Positions 1-10,185 of a stretch of DNA of 45,785 nucleotides are shown here, piece by piece. Position numbers and translations under genes: made by a program. The DNA lies in assembly GCF_015762685.1 (NCBI RefSeq), contig NZ_PEHF01000091.1, positions 1 to 45,785 of the forward strand. The letters run 5' to 3'. The DNA is from Candidatus Symbiopectobacterium sp. 'North America'. Lineage in GTDB: Bacteria; Pseudomonadota; Gammaproteobacteria; Enterobacterales; Enterobacteriaceae. The stretch's first letter is position 1; every line of letters starts with the position of its first letter. The notes under the pieces are model-generated. The model did not search any database and had not been told where the DNA came from. It was given only the letters and a program-made list of their open reading frames with translations.

Positions 1-307
<307 letters not shown>

Positions 308-1309
308 TTACCGATGAGCCACCGACTCGCGCATCACCAACTCAGGCGTTAATACCAGTACCGTTGGCTCGATTTCAGGATGTTCCAAACGGTATAACAG
401 CGTATCCACCGCCAGTTCCCCCAATTCATCTTTAGGTTGATGAATGGTCGTTAACGGTGGAGACATATAACGCGCCAGTTCGATATCGTCATAACCCACC
501 ACGGCCATATCCCTTGGAATAGACAATCCCGCCCGATAGAGCGCGTGATAAACCCCAACCGCCATAGCATCGTTACTACAGAACACAGCATCCGTCCTTT
601 GCGCCAACGACAGTAGTTTACGCATCGCTTGGTATCCGGTTTTAAACTCGAAATCCCCTAACACCACGTAGTCATCAGGAACGGGCAAACCTGCACACTG
701 CATCGCCTGCCGATAGCCTAACAGTCGGTTATAGGCCGTTGTTTTATCTTGTGGACCAGCGATACAGGCGATATTGCGGTAACCGCTGTCGATCAGATGG
801 CGGGTTGCAATATCTCCGCCAAGCAGAGAATTGTCCTTGATAACATCACTCACGCCTTCAAACGGCGACCAGTCCATCATCACCAGTGGAATTGACGGGT
901 AACGGCTAACGGTTTCCGAGGAAGGGCGGTGGTTCTCGGTACACATCAGTAACAAGCCATCAACCCGCTTTTGCATCAAGGTCTCCAGGCTACGGTCCAG
1001 GCGGTTATGGTCGCCTTCGGTATTGCACAGGATCAGGCTATACCCGCGCTCATAGCAACTGCGCTCAACGCCACGCACCACTTCAGCATAAAACGGGTTA
1101 CTACTTGCCGTTAGCAACATACCGATAGTTTGCGTCTGATTGATCTTCAAACTGCGCGCCAGCGCAGACGGTGAGTAGTTGAGAGCATCAACTGCCGCCA
1201 ATACCCGCTCGCGCACCGTGTCACTAACAAAGCGATCATTATTGATTACATGTGAAACGGTTGACGTCGACACGCCCGCCAGGCGAGCAACATCCTTCAT
1301 TGTGGCCAC
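308..1309 (-). CDS. rbsR: Ribose operon repressor RbsR (LacI family)
   Basis: This is a LacI/GalR-family transcriptional repressor that responds to ribose and controls the rbs operon. The N-terminus [20 protein letters not shown] is the typical LacI helix-turn-helix followed by a hinge helix (about residues 1-60). A periplasmic-binding-protein-like sensor domain follows (about 60-333). The length of 333 residues matches the E. coli family member (330). It is the last gene of the rbs operon, 3 bp after rbsK, so it is probably co-transcribed and autoregulated. Its likely operator, a perfect 16-bp palindrome, lies upstream of rbsD at 6155-6170. No lesion is visible. Confidence 0.95.
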   Translation of the reverse strand: MATMKDVARLAGVSTSTVSHVINNDRFVSDTVRERVLAAVDALNYSPSALARSLKINQTQTIGMLLTASSNPFYAEVVRGVERSCYERGYSLILCNTEGDHNRLDRSLETLMQKRVDGLLLMCTENHRPSSETVSRYPSIPLVMMDWSPFEGVSDVIKDNSLLGGDIATRHLIDSGYRNIACIAGPQDKTTAYNRLLGYRQAMQCAGLPVPDDYVVLGDFEFKTGYQAMRKLLSLAQRTDAVFCSNDAMAVGVYHALYRAGLSIPRDMAVVGYDDIELARYMSPPLTTIHQPKDELGELAVDTLLYRLEHPEIEPTVLVLTPELVMRESVAHR

Positions 1310-1312
1310 ATA

Positions 1313-2239
1313 TCACCCCTGGGAGTGTAAAAATGCGTCGATCTCATTGCGCCACGGCACAGAGGACTGAGCACCAGCGCGAGTTACCGCAATGGCAGCG
1401 GCAGCATGAGCAAATTTCACGGCGGCTTGCATCGGTTGATTTTCCAAAAGTGCAGTGACCAGCGCACCATTAAAGGTATCGCCCGCCGCAATCGTATCTA
1501 CGGCCTGAACCTGAAAACCGGGAATACGCTGACCTTGCCCGTTTTCACTCAGCCATACGCCGCGACGACCCAATGTAATCAGCACGGTAGTAATACCTTT
1601 ATTATGCAACAGTTGCGCAGCCTGTGCGGCATCTTGCTCGTTCTGCACGGTGACACCGGTCAGACGCTGCGCTTCCGTTTCATTCGGCGTAATCATATCC
1701 ACCAGCGCCAGCAGCTCATCCGGCAAGTCACAGGCGGGAGCCGGGTTTAAAATTACACGCGTTTGGTGCTGGTGCGCCAACTGTGCAGCGGCAATAACGG
1801 TCTCCAACGGAGACTCGAGCTGCATTAATAAAGCAGAAGCATCAATGATTTTTTGATGGTGACGCGCCAAAACATCGGGAGTGATCGCCGCATTGGCACC
1901 CGCGTTAATGCCAATCATATTCTCAGCATCGCCATTCACAAAAATCAGCGCAACGCCCGTGGTTTCATCGGCAACGGTTTCAACAGCAGAAACGTCTATC
2001 TGATCACGAGACAACTGCTCGCGAATACGGGCACCAATATCATCCTCACCCACGCCAGCGATAAAGGCAATATCGGCACCACTGCGTCCGGCAGCGACCG
2101 CCTGATTGGCACCTTTACCACCAAAAGCGACCTGATATTGCTTACCGATCACCGTTTCGCCCGGTTGAGGGAAGTGTGTCAGATTGAGGATATGATCGGC
2201 ATTAATACTGCCCAACACCACGAGTTTGCCCGTTTTCAT
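1313..2239 (-). CDS. rbsK: Ribokinase RbsK
   Basis: A PfkB-family sugar kinase that phosphorylates D-ribose to ribose 5-phosphate in the cytoplasm, feeding the pentose phosphate pathway. The N-terminal substrate region (LGSINADHILNL, then GGKGANQAVAA around residues 40-50) and the C-terminal PfkB signature DTIAAGDTFNGAL, with its catalytic aspartate, are intact. The length of 308 residues is normal (E. coli 309). It lies between rbsB and rbsR. The rbsB-rbsK gap contains a strong stem-loop that may reduce expression of rbsK relative to rbsB. Confidence 0.96.
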   Translation of the reverse strand: MKTGKLVVLGSINADHILNLTHFPQPGETVIGKQYQVAFGGKGANQAVAAGRSGADIAFIAGVGEDDIGARIREQLSRDQIDVSAVETVADETTGVALIFVNGDAENMIGINAGANAAITPDVLARHHQKIIDASALLMQLESPLETVIAAAQLAHQHQTRVILNPAPACDLPDELLALVDMITPNETEAQRLTGVTVQNEQDAAQAAQLLHNKGITTVLITLGRRGVWLSENGQGQRIPGFQVQAVDTIAAGDTFNGALVTALLENQPMQAAVKFAHAAAAIAVTRAGAQSSVPWRNEIDAFLHSQG

Positions 2240-2263
2240 AAAATCGCCCCAAAAGTGATTAAA

Positions 2264-2288
2264 AGCGCCGCCTTGTTCCGGCGGCGCT
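2264..2288 (-). promoter_or_regulatory. Intercistronic stem-loop between rbsB and rbsK
   Basis: A perfect 9-bp stem (AGCGCCGCC with GGCGGCGCT) closes a 7-nt loop just downstream of the rbsB stop. There is no run of T, so it is more likely an mRNA-stabilising or processing hairpin than a complete terminator. Such hairpins after a binding-protein gene commonly leave that gene more highly expressed than the rest of its operon. That role is inferred. Confidence 0.6.
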
Positions 2289-2306
2289 GCTTGTCGTTGT
2301 TATGCG

Positions 2307-3197
2307 TTATTCTTTAGCAACCAGTTTTAGATCAACCGGGATAATCGCCTGTACCTTTTCACCTTTGATGACCTTATCAGCGGTTTGCACGCCAATTTCA
2401 CCGATTTTTTCAGGACGTTGTGCAACAGTGGCAGCCAATTTCCCGCCCTCTACGGCTTTTACGCCATCCTGCGTGCCATCAAAACCAACCACCATGACAT
2501 CTGTTTTACCCGCAGTTTGCAGAGCACGCAGCGCACCCAGTGCCATTTCATCGTTTTGTGCAAACACGGCTTTTACATCAGGGTGTGCGGTGAGCAGGTT
2601 CTGCATCACGTTCAGCCCTTTGGTACGATCGAAATCAGCAGGCTGGCTGGCCAGCATGACAAATTTGTTTTTCTCAGCGGATTTCATAAAACCGGCTTCG
2701 CGTTCACGGGCAGCAGAGGTTCCGGCAATACCTTCCAACTGAATCACCTTGGCACCCTCACCCAATTTTTTCGCGATGAAATCGCCAGCAACTTTGCCAC
2801 CGAAGGCATTATCAGACGCCACGTGGCTTACCACCGTGCCGCTGCCCGCTACGCGGTCCAGGGTAATCACCGGAATGTTGGCCTGATTCGCCAGTTTCAC
2901 CGCGTTACCTACAGCATCAGAGTCTGTCGGGTTGATGAGTAGCAGTTTGGTACCGCGCACGGTCAGATCCTGAACGTTGGAGAGCTCTTTTGCCGAGTTG
3001 TTTTGCGAATCCAACACCACCAGGTTGTAGCCCAATTTATCAGCTTCTTTTTGCGCGCCGTCTTTCAGTGACACGAAGAACGGGTTATTCAAGGTAGAAA
3101 CCACCAATGCTATCGACTCTTTCGCCAGCGCATTGGCGCTCACCATGGCACTTAATGCAACAGCAGAAACCAGCGTAGCCAGTTTTTTCATATTCAT
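2307..3197 (-). CDS. rbsB: Ribose-binding periplasmic protein RbsB
   Basis: The high-affinity D-ribose receptor of the RbsABC importer, which also presents ribose to the Trg chemoreceptor in related bacteria. A signal peptide is obvious (residues 1-25, cleaved after SANALA). The mature protein has the two-lobed periplasmic-binding fold with conserved segments [39 protein letters not shown] and [11 protein letters not shown]. The length of 296 residues is the same as in E. coli. It sits after rbsC and is followed by a strong stem-loop. Confidence 0.97.
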   Translation of the reverse strand: MNMKKLATLVSAVALSAMVSANALAKESIALVVSTLNNPFFVSLKDGAQKEADKLGYNLVVLDSQNNSAKELSNVQDLTVRGTKLLLINPTDSDAVGNAVKLANQANIPVITLDRVAGSGTVVSHVASDNAFGGKVAGDFIAKKLGEGAKVIQLEGIAGTSAAREREAGFMKSAEKNKFVMLASQPADFDRTKGLNVMQNLLTAHPDVKAVFAQNDEMALGALRALQTAGKTDVMVVGFDGTQDGVKAVEGGKLAATVAQRPEKIGEIGVQTADKVIKGEKVQAIIPVDLKLVAKE

Positions 3198-3226
3198 AAT
3201 ACAATTCCTATGCGTGAGAATGAAGG

Positions 3227-4195
3227 TTATTTACTGCTTTTGTTATCTACCAAAACCGCCAGCAAAATAACGGCTGCCTTAACGATCATTTGGTAGTAAG
3301 AAGAAAGACCTAACAGATTCAGTCCATTGTTGAGGAACCCAAGAATCAGCGCGCCAATGAGAGTGCCGACAATGCGCCCTTTACCGCCCGCCAAACTGGT
3401 CCCTCCCAGCACCACTGCCGCAATCGCATCCAGTTCATACCCCGTGCCTGCCGTTGGTTGTGCCGATGACAAACGCGCGACTTCGATAATCCCAGCCAAT
3501 GCGGATAACAACCCACATAAGGCGTAGACGATAATCTTGACTTTATCGACTCTGATGCCCGACAAGCGGGTTGCCGCTTCATTGCCGCCCAACGCATAGA
3601 TATAGCGCCCGAGCCGCGTGTGGTGCAGCATGTACCAGGCAGCGATAAAAACGATAACCATCAACCAGATCGGTGTAGGAATCCCCAGAGGGCGACCAAT
3701 GCCAAACCAGCCAAAAGTATCGGCAACGTCAGAAAAACCGGTGTTTATTGGGCTGCCGTTGGTGTACACCATGGTGACGCCGCGCAGCAGCAACATCATC
3801 ACCAGCGTGGCGATAAACGCCTGCACCTTTCCTTTCGCGACAATCACGCCAGTGCCCGCCCCGATTGCCGCACCGAGCGCCAACGCGCCAAACACCGCCA
3901 ACAGCGCATTCACTTCCAGGCCAACAATCGATGCCGCCACCGCGCCAGTCAGCGCCAACAATGACCCGACCGACAAATCGATACCCGAGGTCAGAATCAC
4001 CAGCGTCATCCCTACCGCCATGATGGCGTTCACCGATGTCTGTTGCAGGATATTGAACAGGTTGTTGACCGTGAAAAAGTTAGGGCTCATAGACGAAACC
4101 ACTGCGATCAGGATCAGCAGGGCAATCAGCGACTTTTGCTCCAACAGCCACTCTTTACTGAACCAGCGCTTTGCCGTGATAGATTCGGAACTCAC
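3227..4195 (-). CDS. rbsC: Ribose ABC transporter permease RbsC
   Basis: The inner-membrane permease of the ribose importer. It is very hydrophobic with about ten membrane segments, and belongs to the AraH/RbsC branch of BPD permeases. Recognisable family segments are [20 protein letters not shown] and, near the C-terminus, [21 protein letters not shown], the cytoplasmic loop that contacts RbsA. Its 322 residues match the family length. It starts 7 bp after rbsA and belongs to the same transcription unit. Confidence 0.96.
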   Translation of the reverse strand: MSSESITAKRWFSKEWLLEQKSLIALLILIAVVSSMSPNFFTVNNLFNILQQTSVNAIMAVGMTLVILTSGIDLSVGSLLALTGAVAASIVGLEVNALLAVFGALALGAAIGAGTGVIVAKGKVQAFIATLVMMLLLRGVTMVYTNGSPINTGFSDVADTFGWFGIGRPLGIPTPIWLMVIVFIAAWYMLHHTRLGRYIYALGGNEAATRLSGIRVDKVKIIVYALCGLLSALAGIIEVARLSSAQPTAGTGYELDAIAAVVLGGTSLAGGKGRIVGTLIGALILGFLNNGLNLLGLSSYYQMIVKAAVILLAVLVDNKSSK

Positions 4196-4202
4196 GTCTG
4201 AC

Positions 4203-5708
4203 TTACTCCTGCTTTACGCTATATTGCTTGCCAACCGCCGCCGCCATCAGCACTTCCTGAGTGGCCTGCTCAATGGAGAATTCACCGCTCAAACGGCCTT
4301 CATGCATCACCAAAATACGATCGCTCATACCGATTACTTCCGGCATTTCCGATGACACCAAAATGATGCTGAGGCCTTCTTCTTTGAACTGGTTGATTAA
4401 CTGGTAGATCTCTTTTTTGGCCCCCACATCGACGCCGCGCGTAGGTTCATCGAGGATCAGCACTTTCAGCCGCGTCATCAGCCCGCGAGCAATCGCGACC
4501 TTCTGCTGATTTCCGCCGGACAACAGGCCAATGGGCTGTGCCATTGAGGGAGTTTTAATATTGAATAAACGGATAAAATCACTGACCGCGGTGCGTTCGT
4601 CTTCATGTTTGAGTGCGCCAAAGCCACGGCTGAAATAACTCAATGCCGTCAGCGACATGTTCTCTTTGACGGACATCCCCAACACCAGGCCATCGCGTTT
4701 GCGATCTTCGGAGATATAAACGATGCCGTTTGCCAGCCCATCCTGCGGACTGCGCGTCACCACCTCACGGCCATCAAGCGCCACATCACCGCGCGTGCGG
4801 GGAAGTGCGCCATACAGGATCTTCATCAGTTCGGTACGCCCTGCGCCCATCAGGCCGGACACACCAAGAATTTCCCCCTGCCGCAGCGTAAAACTGACGC
4901 CTTCAACACCCGGCCCCGTCAGGTCTGTAACGCTCAAGCGAATATCGCCCGGCACGGTATTCAACCGAGGGTACTGCTCTTCCAGCTTACGCCCCACCAT
5001 CATTTCAATGAGCTGCTCTTCATGCAGCTGGTTGACCGGGAGCTCACCGATAAACTGGCCGTCACGCAGCACGGTCACGTCATCACAAATCTCGAAGATC
5101 TCTTTCAGGCGGTGGGAGATATAGGCGATACCGCAGCCCTGTGCGGTCAGTTCCTTAATCACGGTAAATAAGGACGCGGTTTCGGTATCCGTCAGTACAT
5201 CCGTGGGCTCATCCATGATGATCACTTTGGATTCAAAACTCAGCACCTTGGCAATTTCGACCATTTTCTGGTCACCAATGGACAACTCGCCGACCAGTCG
5301 GCGGCTGTTGTAACGCAGGTTGAGCTTTTTCAGCAGTTTATCGGCTTCGGCGTACATCTTTTGCCAATCAATGCGCCCCAAGACTCCGGTAAACTCACGG
5401 CCAAGAAAAATATTTTCGGCAATCGTCAGTTGAGGAATCAGGTTGAGTTCCTGGTGAATAATACCGATACGCGCGTGCTGCGATGATTTTAGCCCGTTAA
5501 AGGCAACCTCCTGCCCGAGAAAGCGAACATGACCGGCATCTTTGCGGTAAATACCGGTGAGCACCTTCATCAGCGTTGATTTCCCGGCACCGTTCTCCCC
5601 CACCAGCGCCATCACCTTGCCGGGATAGACATTCAGGGCAGCACCGGACAGCGCTTTTACACCGGGAAAGGTTTTTACTATTCCCTGCAACTGTAATAAA
5701 GGTTCCAT
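4203..5708 (-). CDS. rbsA: Ribose ABC transporter ATP-binding protein RbsA
   Basis: The duplicated ATPase that drives ribose import. It has two ABC domains in one chain. The first (about residues 1-240) has Walker [10 protein letters not shown], signature LSIGD and Walker [10 protein letters not shown]. The second (about 250-501) has the signature LSGGNQQK and Walker [11 protein letters not shown] but a degenerate Walker A region, GLMGAGRTE, as is usual in this family. The full length of 501 residues equals E. coli RbsA. Its start lies 7 bp beyond the ancestral rbsD stop. Confidence 0.96.
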   Translation of the reverse strand: MEPLLQLQGIVKTFPGVKALSGAALNVYPGKVMALVGENGAGKSTLMKVLTGIYRKDAGHVRFLGQEVAFNGLKSSQHARIGIIHQELNLIPQLTIAENIFLGREFTGVLGRIDWQKMYAEADKLLKKLNLRYNSRRLVGELSIGDQKMVEIAKVLSFESKVIIMDEPTDVLTDTETASLFTVIKELTAQGCGIAYISHRLKEIFEICDDVTVLRDGQFIGELPVNQLHEEQLIEMMVGRKLEEQYPRLNTVPGDIRLSVTDLTGPGVEGVSFTLRQGEILGVSGLMGAGRTELMKILYGALPRTRGDVALDGREVVTRSPQDGLANGIVYISEDRKRDGLVLGMSVKENMSLTALSYFSRGFGALKHEDERTAVSDFIRLFNIKTPSMAQPIGLLSGGNQQKVAIARGLMTRLKVLILDEPTRGVDVGAKKEIYQLINQFKEEGLSIILVSSEMPEVIGMSDRILVMHEGRLSGEFSIEQATQEVLMAAAVGKQYSVKQE

Positions 5709-5715
5709 CTCGGCC

Positions 5716-6130
5716 TCAGAAGGTTACGCCAGCACACAAAATATATTGGCATAGGGCGAGCATTCACCGCTGCGAAAAACGGCCCTGCTCTGCCCGCTTT
5801 GCGTCTTGAATGCCTCATGACTGACATAGTGCAACGCAATGGTGTTTCCCTGGTGTTGTTCAAGCTGTTGCAAATGCTCACGAATAGCTTCATGGAGCAC
5901 TGGGTTCTTCTCGATAATCTCTTGCGCAACAATCGCCGCTTCTACCTGCATCTCCTGCGTAATCACGCTCAGCACCTGTATATAGGCACATTGTGTGTTA
6001 ACGCCAGATCTACACGGGCGGTGGTGGCAGGGATGGGTAACCCTGCATCACACACCACCACTTGGTCAGTGTGTCCAAGTCGGGCAATCACGCTCGAGAC
6101 TTCGGAATTGAGTAATACGCCTTTTTTTAT
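5716..6130 (-). pseudogene. rbsD: D-ribose pyranase RbsD, decayed
   Basis: RbsD interconverts pyranose forms of ribose and is normally the first gene of the operon. The N-terminal half ([20 protein letters not shown]) and C-terminal half ([16 protein letters not shown] up to [10 protein letters not shown]) are clearly recognisable but lie in different frames. I see three lesions against the family sequence. The initiating ATG is replaced by ATA at 6128-6130. A net deletion of about 4 nt falls after ALTHNVP, near 5985. A 1-nt deletion near the C-terminus, after PYANI, changes the last residues. No alternative start of sensible length is in frame. The downstream rbs genes are open, so loss of RbsD may be tolerated. 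Confidence 0.9.
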
Positions 6131-6154
6131 TATGTCACTCGTTTTGATAACGAC

Positions 6155-6170
6155 AGCGAAACGTTTCGCT
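6155..6170 (-). promoter_or_regulatory. Putative RbsR operator upstream of rbsD
   Basis: AGCGAAACGTTTCGCT is a perfect 16-bp palindrome about 25 bp upstream of the ancestral rbsD start. It closely resembles the E. coli rbs operator and the general LacI-family operator form with a central CG. Its conservation next to the broken rbsD suggests that the operon is still regulated. Binding by RbsR is inferred from position and sequence. Confidence 0.8.
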
Positions 6171-6286
6171 ATCACAAAAAAGAGATATAAGAAAAACATT
6201 AGGTTAGAAAATAGCCGCTGACCACCGGTGTCGGAAGATTGATCGTTATCACAAATGAAAAAACAATGAAACAATATAATTAATTT

Positions 6287-6305
6287 ATTAAAATATTGTT
6301 TCTTT
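6287..6305 (+). promoter_or_regulatory. Possible KdgR box upstream of the PL2 lyase remnant
   Basis: ATTAAAATATTGTTTCTTT matches the KdgR consensus AATGAAACANTGTTTCATT at 14 of 18 informative positions, with a near-perfect right half. It lies about 115 bp upstream of the pectate lyase start. KdgR represses pectinolysis genes in soft-rot bacteria. The match is imperfect and the region is AT-rich, so the call is tentative. Confidence 0.4.
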
Positions 6306-6421
6306 TTTCGCATGATTTACCTCACTTCCTAAAGCTCACATCACCATACTCACAATTTAAACAATAACGGCACTCTGACGCCTGCCGAAAAAACTCTGGT
6401 TTGTTAACAAGGACTCTAACG

Positions 6422-8118
6422 ATGAAAAACATATCCCTCTCTTTGGCAACCCTATGCTGTATGGCTGCACTCACCGCTCAGGCGCACAGCGCCGATCGTT
6501 TGACGATCGTAAAACAGTATGCCGATATCGTCTTAGATAAAGCGGGAGACCATTATCACAGCACGCAGCCTTCACCGTTATTGGCGAGCGGTGTCGATCC
6601 GCGCACCGGTAAACAGCTTGAGTGAGTTTTCCCCGATGGGCGCACAGCGGTACTCTACAATTTTTCCGCTCAGCAAAACTTTATGCGCGTATTGGTTGGC
6701 CTCTCTAACCTGACGGGCGATGAGCGTTATTAACAGCGCGCCAAAACCAGCGTGCGTTACTATTTCGATCGCTATCAGGATAAAAGCGGTCTGCTGATTT
6801 GGGGGAACACCGTTTTGTCGATTTGAAAACGCTACAGCCCGAAGGCCCCAGTGAAAAAGAGTTGGTGCATGAGCTGAAAAATGCCTACCCCTACTACGAA
6901 TTGATGTTTGCCGTGGATAAACCGGCGACGGTTCGCTTCATTCGCGCATTCTGGAATGCCCACGTTTATGACTGGCAAATCCTGGAAACCAGCCGCCACG
7001 GTCAGTACGGTAAGGAGATCGGTAAACTGTGGGACAACAGCTTTACCCAGCAACCGCCTTTCTTCGCCACCAAAGGGCTGAGTTTTCTTAACGCCGGTAA
7101 TGACCTGATCTATTCCGCATCCCTGCTCTATAAAAACAACCATGAAGCCGGCGCGCTGGTATGGGCAAAACGGCTGGCGGAGCAGTATGTGTTGCCGCTC
7201 GATAAAAAAACTGGCCTCGGCGTTTACCAGTTCACCCAGGCATTAAAACGCGCTGAAACCAGCGATGACAGCGATACCAACTCCAAATACGGTGACCGTG
7301 CTCAACGTCAGTTCGGACCAGAGTTTGGGCCTGCTGCATTGGAAGGCAACATGATGTTGAAGGGGCGCACCAGCACGCTCTATTCCGAAAATGCGCTGAT
7401 GCAGTTACAACTGGCGAAAGATCTCGGTAAAGACGGCGACGATATCAAGAAATGGACGCTGGACGGCCTGAAAGCGTTTGCCAAATACGCCTATGACGAA
7501 AGCAACAACACTTTCCGTCCGATGCTGGCCAACGGCACCGATCTTTCCAACTACACGCTGCCGCGCGATGGGTACTACGGTAAGAAAGGTACGGTGCTGA
7601 AAGCCTACCCAGCCAGCAGTGATTTCCTGTTGTCCTACGCCCGCGCTTACACGCTGGAGAAGGATGCCGATTTGTGGAAAGTGGCACGCGGTATCGCCAA
7701 GGGGTTGGATCTGGGGGATATAGGATCAGCACCGGGTAAAGGCGTCAGCGTCAATGTCAGCACCAAGAACAGCGACCCGTATGCTATTTTTGCGCTGATC
7801 GATCTGTGGCAGGCAACGCAGGATAAAACCTACCTGACGGTGGCCGACAACATTGTCAGCAATAATCTGCACAACGGCTTCTTTATGAACTCCGCCAAAT
7901 ATCAATATGCATCCATTGATAGCATCGATCCTTACGCACTGCTGGCACTGGAAGCCACACTGAAGAACAAACCGCAGGCCGTTGCCCCGTTCCTCAACGG
8001 CTCCGGCTTCACCGAAGGGGCTTATCGCATGCCGGACGGCAGCCCCCGCGTCTCCACCCGTGATGATGAGCTGTTTGCCCTGAAGGAAGGGGAAACCTTA
8101 AAACCGAACGGTAAATAG
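6422..8118 (+). pseudogene. Periplasmic family PL2 pectate lyase, broken by two stops and a frameshift
   Basis: This is a homologue of PelY/PelW-type PL2 pectate lyases, which cleave polygalacturonate or its oligomers. A signal peptide (residues 1-24, ending QAHSA) suggests the periplasmic type. The coding sequence holds a TGA at 6623-6625 in the place of a tryptophan (QLE-stop-VFPDGR). A TAA follows at 6731-6733 (GDERY-stop-QRA). A 1-nt deletion lies in the G run at 6801-6805, where family proteins read LLIWG-HRFVDL. From about 6799 the remaining 439 codons are open and well conserved (KNAYPYYELMF, TNSKYGDRAQRQFGPEFGPA, SIDPYALLALEA). Three independent lesions make a sequencing error unlikely. 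Confidence 0.92.
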
Positions 8119-8140
8119 AACGGTAAATAATTACCAAAAA

Positions 8141-8166
8141 TGACGCCCTCTTTTTTGAGGGCGTCA
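8141..8166. terminator. Bidirectional terminator between the PL2 remnant and kup
   Basis: A perfect inverted repeat, TGACGCCCTC and GAGGGCGTCA, surrounds a loop of six T. It lies between the converging PL2 remnant and kup. A-rich sequence precedes it (CCAAAAA), so it could terminate kup transcription on the minus strand. On the plus strand the trailing T-run is weak. Confidence 0.6.
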
Positions 8167-8170
8167 TACA

Positions 8171-9877
8171 CTAAATTTCTACCTGAATCCCCAGCTCTAT
8201 CAGCCGGTTCGGCGGTATCTCAAACTGATCGGTCGCGCGCAACGCATTACGACTCAGCATCATAAACACCTTGCCGCGCACGCGCAGATACCAGGGCCGT
8301 TTGCCCATGGTCAGCGACTCATTGGACATGAAAAACGATGTTTCCATCATTTGGCAAGCTAGCCCCTCCTGCCAACAGCGGTGAAACACCTCTTCCACGT
8401 TGGGCGTTTCCCGCCAGCCGTAGTTGGCAATCACGCGCCAAAAGGTCGGGGAAAGCTGTTCAACCGTAAGGTGCTGCACATTATGCACATAGGAAACCGC
8501 TTCGGTACGCATGGTCAGCAGCACCACCCTTTCATGCAACACTTTGTTGTGTTTGAGATTATGCAGTAATGCAAACGGGATGACGTGCGTCACGCGCGCG
8601 AGATAGACCGCCGTACCCGGCACCCGCACCGGCTGGTTTTTTTCGAGTGAGGCAATCATCGCATCCAGTGAATTACCATGCTCATGCAAACGACGCAGCA
8701 AACGGAAACGCTCGCTTTTCCAGGTCGTCATAATGGTGAACATGATTAATCCCAGCGCCAGCGGCAACCAGCCGCCGGAAAGGATATTGACCACGTTGGC
8801 AAGAAACGGCGGGATATCAATCAACAACATCGCCACCAGCAGCAGCCAGTTTATCGCTGGAATATAAATCTGCTCGGATTCCATGTCTGATGTATGCACA
8901 ATGCGCATCGGCGGCAGATACCCCAAACGCACCTCCTGGCGCGTCAGCGAGAATACGCCCGAGATAACGGCCTGAGAGGCGATGATGGTCGCCAGCGTTG
9001 CCAGGATCAGCAGCGGAATCAAAGCCCAATCGCGAGCCAGCAAAAAGAAGGGGTTTTTGATGGCTTCCGGGTTACACAGCAGTAACGCACCCTGACCAAA
9101 ATAATTGAGCACCAATGACGGCAACACCACGGTAAACCACGCCAGGCGAATAGGGAATTTACCAAAATGCCCCATATCCGCGTAGAGCGCCTCCACCCCA
9201 GTGATCGCCAGCACCACAGCACCCAGCGCGAAGAAAGAGATAAACTTGTACTCTATAAAGAAACGCACGGCGTAAACCGGGTTCAATGCCTGAAGCACTT
9301 GCGACGTGTCCATGATGCTGCGCACTCCCAGTACCGCCAGTGTTAAAAACCAAATCAGCATCACTGGCGCAAACAGCTTACCCACACTGCTGGTACCGTG
9401 TTTCTGAATGGCAAACAGCAAGGTCAGCACAATCACCGACAGCGGCACGATGTAGCTATCCAACTCGGGGGCAGCAATCTCAATCCCTTCCATTGCTGAA
9501 AGCACCGACATCGCCGGGGTGATCACCACTTCGCCATAAAAAAACCCGCCGCCAATCAGCCCCATGATCACCACGATGGATGTCATGCGATCGCTGGTGT
9601 GGCGTCCGGCCAGTGACATCAGGGTCAAAATCCCCCCTTCTCCGGCGTTGTCGGCTCGCATCACATAGGAGAGATACTTGAGCGACAACACCAGCACCAG
9701 CAACCAGAAGATCAGCGAGAGAAAACCAAATACTGAATGCTGCTCGACGCCAAACCCAAACTGTCCGGAAAGGCATTCCCTTAATGTATAAAGTGGGCTG
9801 GTGACGATATCCCCGTACACCACGCCAATAGCTGCCAAGGTAATGGCAGGAAGCGATTGCTTATGCTCTGAGCTCAT
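8171..9877 (-). CDS. kup: Potassium uptake protein Kup with an internal in-frame deletion
   Basis: A KUP/HAK/KT-family proton-coupled potassium importer of the inner membrane. The N-terminal membrane core and the C-terminal cytoplasmic domain, ending in the conserved [14 protein letters not shown], align well with E. coli Kup. The frame is open, but at 568 residues it is 54 shorter than the 622 of E. coli. The gap falls after [13 protein letters not shown] (junction near 8830), where the sequence jumps directly to MLLIDIPPF. The missing part includes a membrane segment and the highly conserved SNLAAAYGIAVTGTM region. In addition the family hallmark GDIGTSPLY reads GDIVTSPLY. The product is probably inactive, although it could still be translated. 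Confidence 0.88.
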   Translation of the reverse strand: MSSEHKQSLPAITLAAIGVVYGDIVTSPLYTLRECLSGQFGFGVEQHSVFGFLSLIFWLLVLVLSLKYLSYVMRADNAGEGGILTLMSLAGRHTSDRMTSIVVIMGLIGGGFFYGEVVITPAMSVLSAMEGIEIAAPELDSYIVPLSVIVLTLLFAIQKHGTSSVGKLFAPVMLIWFLTLAVLGVRSIMDTSQVLQALNPVYAVRFFIEYKFISFFALGAVVLAITGVEALYADMGHFGKFPIRLAWFTVVLPSLVLNYFGQGALLLCNPEAIKNPFFLLARDWALIPLLILATLATIIASQAVISGVFSLTRQEVRLGYLPPMRIVHTSDMESEQIYIPAINWLLLVAMLLIDIPPFLANVVNILSGGWLPLALGLIMFTIMTTWKSERFRLLRRLHEHGNSLDAMIASLEKNQPVRVPGTAVYLARVTHVIPFALLHNLKHNKVLHERVVLLTMRTEAVSYVHNVQHLTVEQLSPTFWRVIANYGWRETPNVEEVFHRCWQEGLACQMMETSFFMSNESLTMGKRPWYLRVRGKVFMMLSRNALRATDQFEIPPNRLIELGIQVEI

Positions 9878-10185
9878 AGCGCCTATCTTCTGTTTTCACT
9901 TTGCGACTTCCGCTGTTTTCACTGCGTAGAGAGCAACGCGTTTTTCGTAGACTTAGCCCGAAAGCGCACAGTATGCATATATTCATGCAAAAACCTATCC
10001 CTTCACTCCGTATCGAAACATCCAGAAATAAACTGGTTTATTGATTAATATAGCCAAAAATGGCAATAATCGATGGAGATACGATTAAAAAAAATCTGTG
10101 ATCTGCCGTATATTATTGCATCATCGTTGATGACTTTATCGCTTGCCACCCTGTTTTGCGTCATCAGAGTAAAAACGGATCTCTT
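9878..10185. other. Divergent intergenic region between kup and ravA
   Basis: This region must hold the promoters of kup (minus) and ravA-viaA (plus). It includes a palindromic AT-rich stretch around 9973-9988 (TGCATATATTCATGCA). I see no confident operator or RNA gene. A short open frame at 10073-10348 overlaps the start of ravA in another frame and is not supported. Confidence 0.5.

Noticed and set aside
6623..6625. TGA in the PL2 lyase read as a selenocysteine codon
   Set aside because: The family has tryptophan here, and the gene has a second stop and a frameshift downstream. Decay explains all three.
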